From Toxotes chatareus (taxonomy: Eukaryota; Chordata; Actinopteri; Toxotidae), in NCBI GenBank assembly GCA_016801885.1, contig CM028884.1, forward strand, positions 8,994,181 to 9,058,180: a stretch of 64,000 nucleotides of DNA, written 5' to 3'. The notes below the pieces were generated by a model. That model was not told the DNA's origin. It saw only the letters and a program-made list of their open reading frames with translations, and searched no databases. Each line of letters starts with the position of its first letter. Position 1 is the stretch's first letter. A program made the position numbers and the translations under genes. Positions 60,705 through 64,000 of the stretch are shown here, in pieces.

Positions 60705-61450
60705 ATATTCCCTCATTTTCATGCTGTGGAGCATCAAAACAAAATGCCAGGGATTATGGGGAGGTGCGACGAGGGGTTGTTCTGATTCTGCGTACCAGGA
60801 AAAGGTCCCCAGTCTAGGAAAGGTTCACCTTGCTTGTTTGTCTGTAATGACAACACTCATCCTCTCTGCTCCCACTGGAAGAAGGAGGAGGGACAAATGG
60901 AGGTCCAAGAATCTACATGACAGGCTACGGCTAGTAAAAAAACAACAACTTTTTTTTCAGGAGTATAGGCTTACACTGTGGGGTAAAAATAGACCCTCCT
61001 CCACAATAGAAATCCATTCTAATAATGATGTACAGGAACATAAGAGAACATTGGCTTCTAATAGAATATTGGCATCTTAACACGTGTTATCTGAGGGATC
61101 TCTCATAGCACCAGAGGTGTCTACGGAGGTGTCTTCTCAGGCCATACATCATGACATCTAGGCAGCCTGCGACGGCAAACATAAACAAATAAAACTCCAC
61201 CAGAGACGGCTTGTTCGTGACTCTCTCCCTGCTTTTAGCAGATTTGTTCCTAGGGAAACAGACAGATGTGTCCATCTGGAAGACATCATAATGGCCTGCG
61301 TGCCCACCGTTGGGGACAGGCGTGTGACAGGCGTGTGTGAACGGTGCCCTACCGTGTGTCTTTCTGTCTCTCATCTCCACCTCGTTGCCTTCAGGGAGAC
61401 TTGCAGCACTGACAGGTCCAATAATGAAGCTTTCCAATGTAGGCTTATTT
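60705..61450. other. Non-coding stretch, no gene seen
   Basis: The 133-codon plus frame at 60679-61080 and the 163-codon minus frame at 61087-61578 are not recognised. The latter is Cys/Val-rich because it reads through a CA repeat. Confidence 0.55.
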
Positions 61451-61451
61451 A

Positions 61452-61500
61452 GACACACATACACACACACACACAGGCATGCATGCATGCGCACACACAG
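61452..61500. repeat. (AC)n with ATGC-repeat
   Basis: AC units followed by GCATGCATGCATGC and more CA words. Confidence 0.85.
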
Positions 61501-61504
61501 AGAC

Positions 61505-62100
61505 ATGTATACAGAAACCCACACAAAAACACATGCACAGGCACACACCAACAGGCACAGCCTCGGGGAAAGTGCCACTCATACACACAAGCCAAACACT
61601 GGAGCCTACAGGGAGACATGAAGCTCAAGGACCAGCTGTGTGCAGAACCTTGAGAACCCCAGAATGCAAATAATTGTGGAAAAGGCTGCCACAGGCTTGT
61701 AATACAAATATGTACACAGCTAAGTACTTAACTATATTGAGGTCTCTTTTGGTTGATTGAAGCTACTTCTCCTGTGTGATTACACTGGTTATAATAGATG
61801 GCTTCTCCTGTATGATGTCCATAAGTGATTAATTCTGTCCATCAGACATGTGATGAGGAGTGTCCTTCTTCCCCTTGGCTGATGATAATAGAGAGCTCTA
61901 GAGTCTGTAGTTCCTATCCAGACTGGCAAAGTGATTAAGGAAGAGATCGAAACCCCTTATAACCCTGAGGGAAGGGAGGGAGTGAAGAAGGAATGGAAAG
62001 AAAGAAAGGGAGATTAAAGAGCAGAAGAGGTTATTTAACCCAACATCACACACAGAGTTGGCAGCGCTGTACCTTTCTATTAAGCACTAAAGAGTAAACA
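61505..62100. other. Non-coding stretch with purine tract
   Basis: Purine-rich at about 61965-62030. Otherwise unremarkable. Confidence 0.6.
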
Positions 62101-62104
62101 AAGG

Positions 62105-62240
62105 GCATGTATCTTGCAAGCTTTCCTGGCCCCATGCGGCACAGGGGGGTGCGATTGGCCTGCGTTAGCCCAGTGCTGCCTGGGCCTTTTCCCAGTGAGA
62201 CCAGTAATAAGGGCAGCACTTATCATGTGTTGCCTCCAGC
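62105..62240. promoter_or_regulatory. Candidate regulatory block
   Basis: GC-moderate complex sequence with GGGGTGCGATTGGCC (inverted CCAAT) and GTAATAAGGGCAGCACTTATC. The role is inferred. Confidence 0.22.
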
Positions 62241-62290
62241 CACCACCACCACCACTACAGCAGCAGGCAGGGAGAGAGAGAGAGAGAGAG
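62241..62290. repeat. (CAC)n and (GA)n microsatellites
   Basis: Five CAC units (62241-62255), then a 19-nt GA run (62272-62290). Confidence 0.85.
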
Positions 62291-62451
62291 GGGAGTGGAG
62301 GGCCCACCACAGTCGAGAAGTAATTAATCACCATGGAGTGGGAGCTGTCAAATCCCCAGGTCTTTTGAACTGATAATGCTGCCCACCACAATTTAGCCTG
62401 ATGGAGATGAGATTTTCTTTTCACCTCTGGCAAAAAAGAGCCAAATAAAGT

Positions 62452-62478
62452 GGAAAAAAAGAAAAAAAAAAAGAAAGG
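62452..62478. repeat. A-rich purine tract
   Basis: A runs interrupted by single G. Confidence 0.8.
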
Positions 62479-62479
62479 G

Positions 62480-64000
62480 AGTAGAGAAGCGAAGCAGCAA
62501 ATATATTTTTTGAACAACAGCGGCCAGTGGTGTACTTAATGATTGCCTTGCTCCTCTTAAACCTGACGTCCTTATCACATCTAAGTGTCCTGATCAATAT
62601 GTTTCCTCTCAGGCATTCCTGAAATAGCTCACACATCAACTCTCTCCCAGAAACCTCCCCAATACACACATACATACACACACACACACTCTTTCTCTCT
62701 CTGTTACAGCACCGTCTGTTATTATAGCCTGATCACTGAGTGTCTCTGCCAGTCAGACATAAGAACAAGTCAATATTTGTTCTGATACAAAAGTTATGCT
62801 TATTGCTATGCACTTTTACCCTCGATGTTAGTGCATCAGGACTGATTTGTCAGTTTACTGCTGCATTTAACAGCTGGGAATGCCAATAATAACTGTCACA
62901 CTACATTCTTTAACAAAGAAAGTCCATACAGAATCAAATTATGACTCGTATTTGTTTTTTGAGTATCGGTATTGTGAAATAAATAAATAAAATGCATGAA
63001 TAAACAATTATGTTTGAGCAGGCTTTGAATCCAGACTCTACTTGCAGCTCATTTTGTATCCATTTGGTATGGTTTCTGATGGAAAGAGAGCAAAGTCTTG
63101 AATAAAAGTGAGACAAGACTGTGACCGTAAAAACACAGATGTAGAAGACAGTTAGGCTATATAAAGTCCCATTTACAATTTCAAAAACTTAGTGATGTAA
63201 AGAGTGGCCACTGTGTGATCGTACATGTGGTATCAAGTTGGACACCGACCAAAATGCATGAAACCAACAACCTAAATATGGAATTTAACCAACAGAATGT
63301 CTCAGTGTTTGATGTGCATCGCTTGTTTGTTTTGGCTTCAACACTGCTATTCCCATGGTCAAAGTGCTCTATGAGTGCCAGAGTTCATGACCTCTGATGG
63401 TGTGTTTTGCGACACTCGATGGAGGCGCTAAGCGCTGGCTTTAGCCAAGGGCTGGTGGGACTCTGGACCTGCCCCATAGCCAGACTTTGGAATGTTTTCT
63501 TACACTCTTTTAAAAGCACATTTCCAAGCAGATTTATCTGCGGATTGGGTGTCAAGAACAAATAAGCATGATGGCTCTCCAGAATGCATAGTTGATAAGA
63601 GAAGTGAGGCTGACACAAATAGAGGAAGGGGCTGCCATCCAGCGAAGGGAAAGATGAAAGAGCGACAGCTGCCCCAGACAGGTCTGGGTCCTTATCGGGT
63701 TGGCTGGGTCCTGTGTCACACTTGGACTATTATAAGTGAGCCACACGGCGCGGAAAGTTCAAAGTCCTCCCTTCCACTATTTCCTCCTTATCCTTTGTCT
63801 TTATTCCCTCTCACATATGCATCTGTAAGTGGGTAATGGTATCACAAATCACTCACTCTCTTTATGAAGTGAACACATCCAAGGAATATGCAGGAGTCTG
63901 TCTCAAATGTAAACATTGTGTGATAACACGTTTTTCCTTCAACCTTTATTATGTGAAACAGGTTCCAGTTCCCTGAAATGAATGTTTTCATACATTAAAT
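62480..64000. other. Non-coding stretch to window end, no gene seen
   Basis: Contains an AC run near 62665-62688 and AAAT repeats near 62978-62992. The 114-codon plus frame at 63492-63836 is unrecognised. CGGCGCGG lies near 63746. Confidence 0.6.

Noticed and set aside
61087..61578. 163-codon minus-strand frame with a Cys/Val-rich, membrane-like start
   Set aside because: The hydrophobic Cys/Val pattern is the translation of a CA/TG repeat.

Overview
The window looks like vertebrate, most likely teleost fish, non-coding DNA. It has moderate GC, interrupted microsatellites every few kilobases (AC/GT, AG/CT, poly-A/T) and a GT tract followed by a 'GTGGGGACCAATTT...GTTAGAATTAGGTTT' block of the kind seen beside fish GT repeats. 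It has no bacterial gene spacing, no ribosome binding sites, and no long open frame with a recognisable domain. The longest Met-initiated open frame is only 181 codons (32374-32919) and resembles nothing I know. I recognise no complete protein-coding gene, rRNA, tRNA, known microRNA or CRISPR array. The species and the neighbouring genes cannot be named from the sequence alone.

Two stretches have good exon anatomy but no recognisable product: a 146-nt minus-strand candidate at 46010-46155 (AG acceptor, strong GTAAGTAC donor) and a 123-nt plus-strand candidate at 31222-31344 (strong pyrimidine tract plus CAG, GTATGT donor, 1-1 phase). They lie on opposite strands, so if both were real they would belong to different transcripts.

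The most characteristic content is a series of 150-500 bp blocks of complex, non-repetitive sequence dense in homeodomain (TAATTA), POU octamer, PBX-like (ATCAAT), MEIS (TGACAG), SOX, TCF/LEF and CCAAT-type words. They stand out from microsatellite-rich surroundings. The best are near 8.6, 18.1, 19.4-19.8, 21.8-22.1, 24.4-24.6, 25.9, 31.6, 32.3-32.6, 36.8-37.1, 38.2-38.65, 39.7, 41.5-42.6, 45.5, 47.6-47.85, 48.05-48.3, 51.0-51.2, 53.1, 56.2, 59.4 and 60.4-60.7 kb. This layout is what I would expect inside or beside a large developmental regulator gene, in a gene desert or giant intron carrying conserved non-coding enhancers. That reading is inference: conservation cannot be seen in one sequence.

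Mobile-element content appears low. I see one short reverse-transcriptase-like motif (minus strand, 15965-15995) and one possible hAT terminus (26584-26594), both weak. Several perfect short inverted repeats (11.34, 13.56, 21.96, 29.45, 58.03 and 59.45 kb) and CpG-dense patches (8.58-8.83, 32.48-32.58, 45.5-45.6, 53.29-53.35 kb) are the remaining structure worth checking. I found no evidence for a novel gene system.
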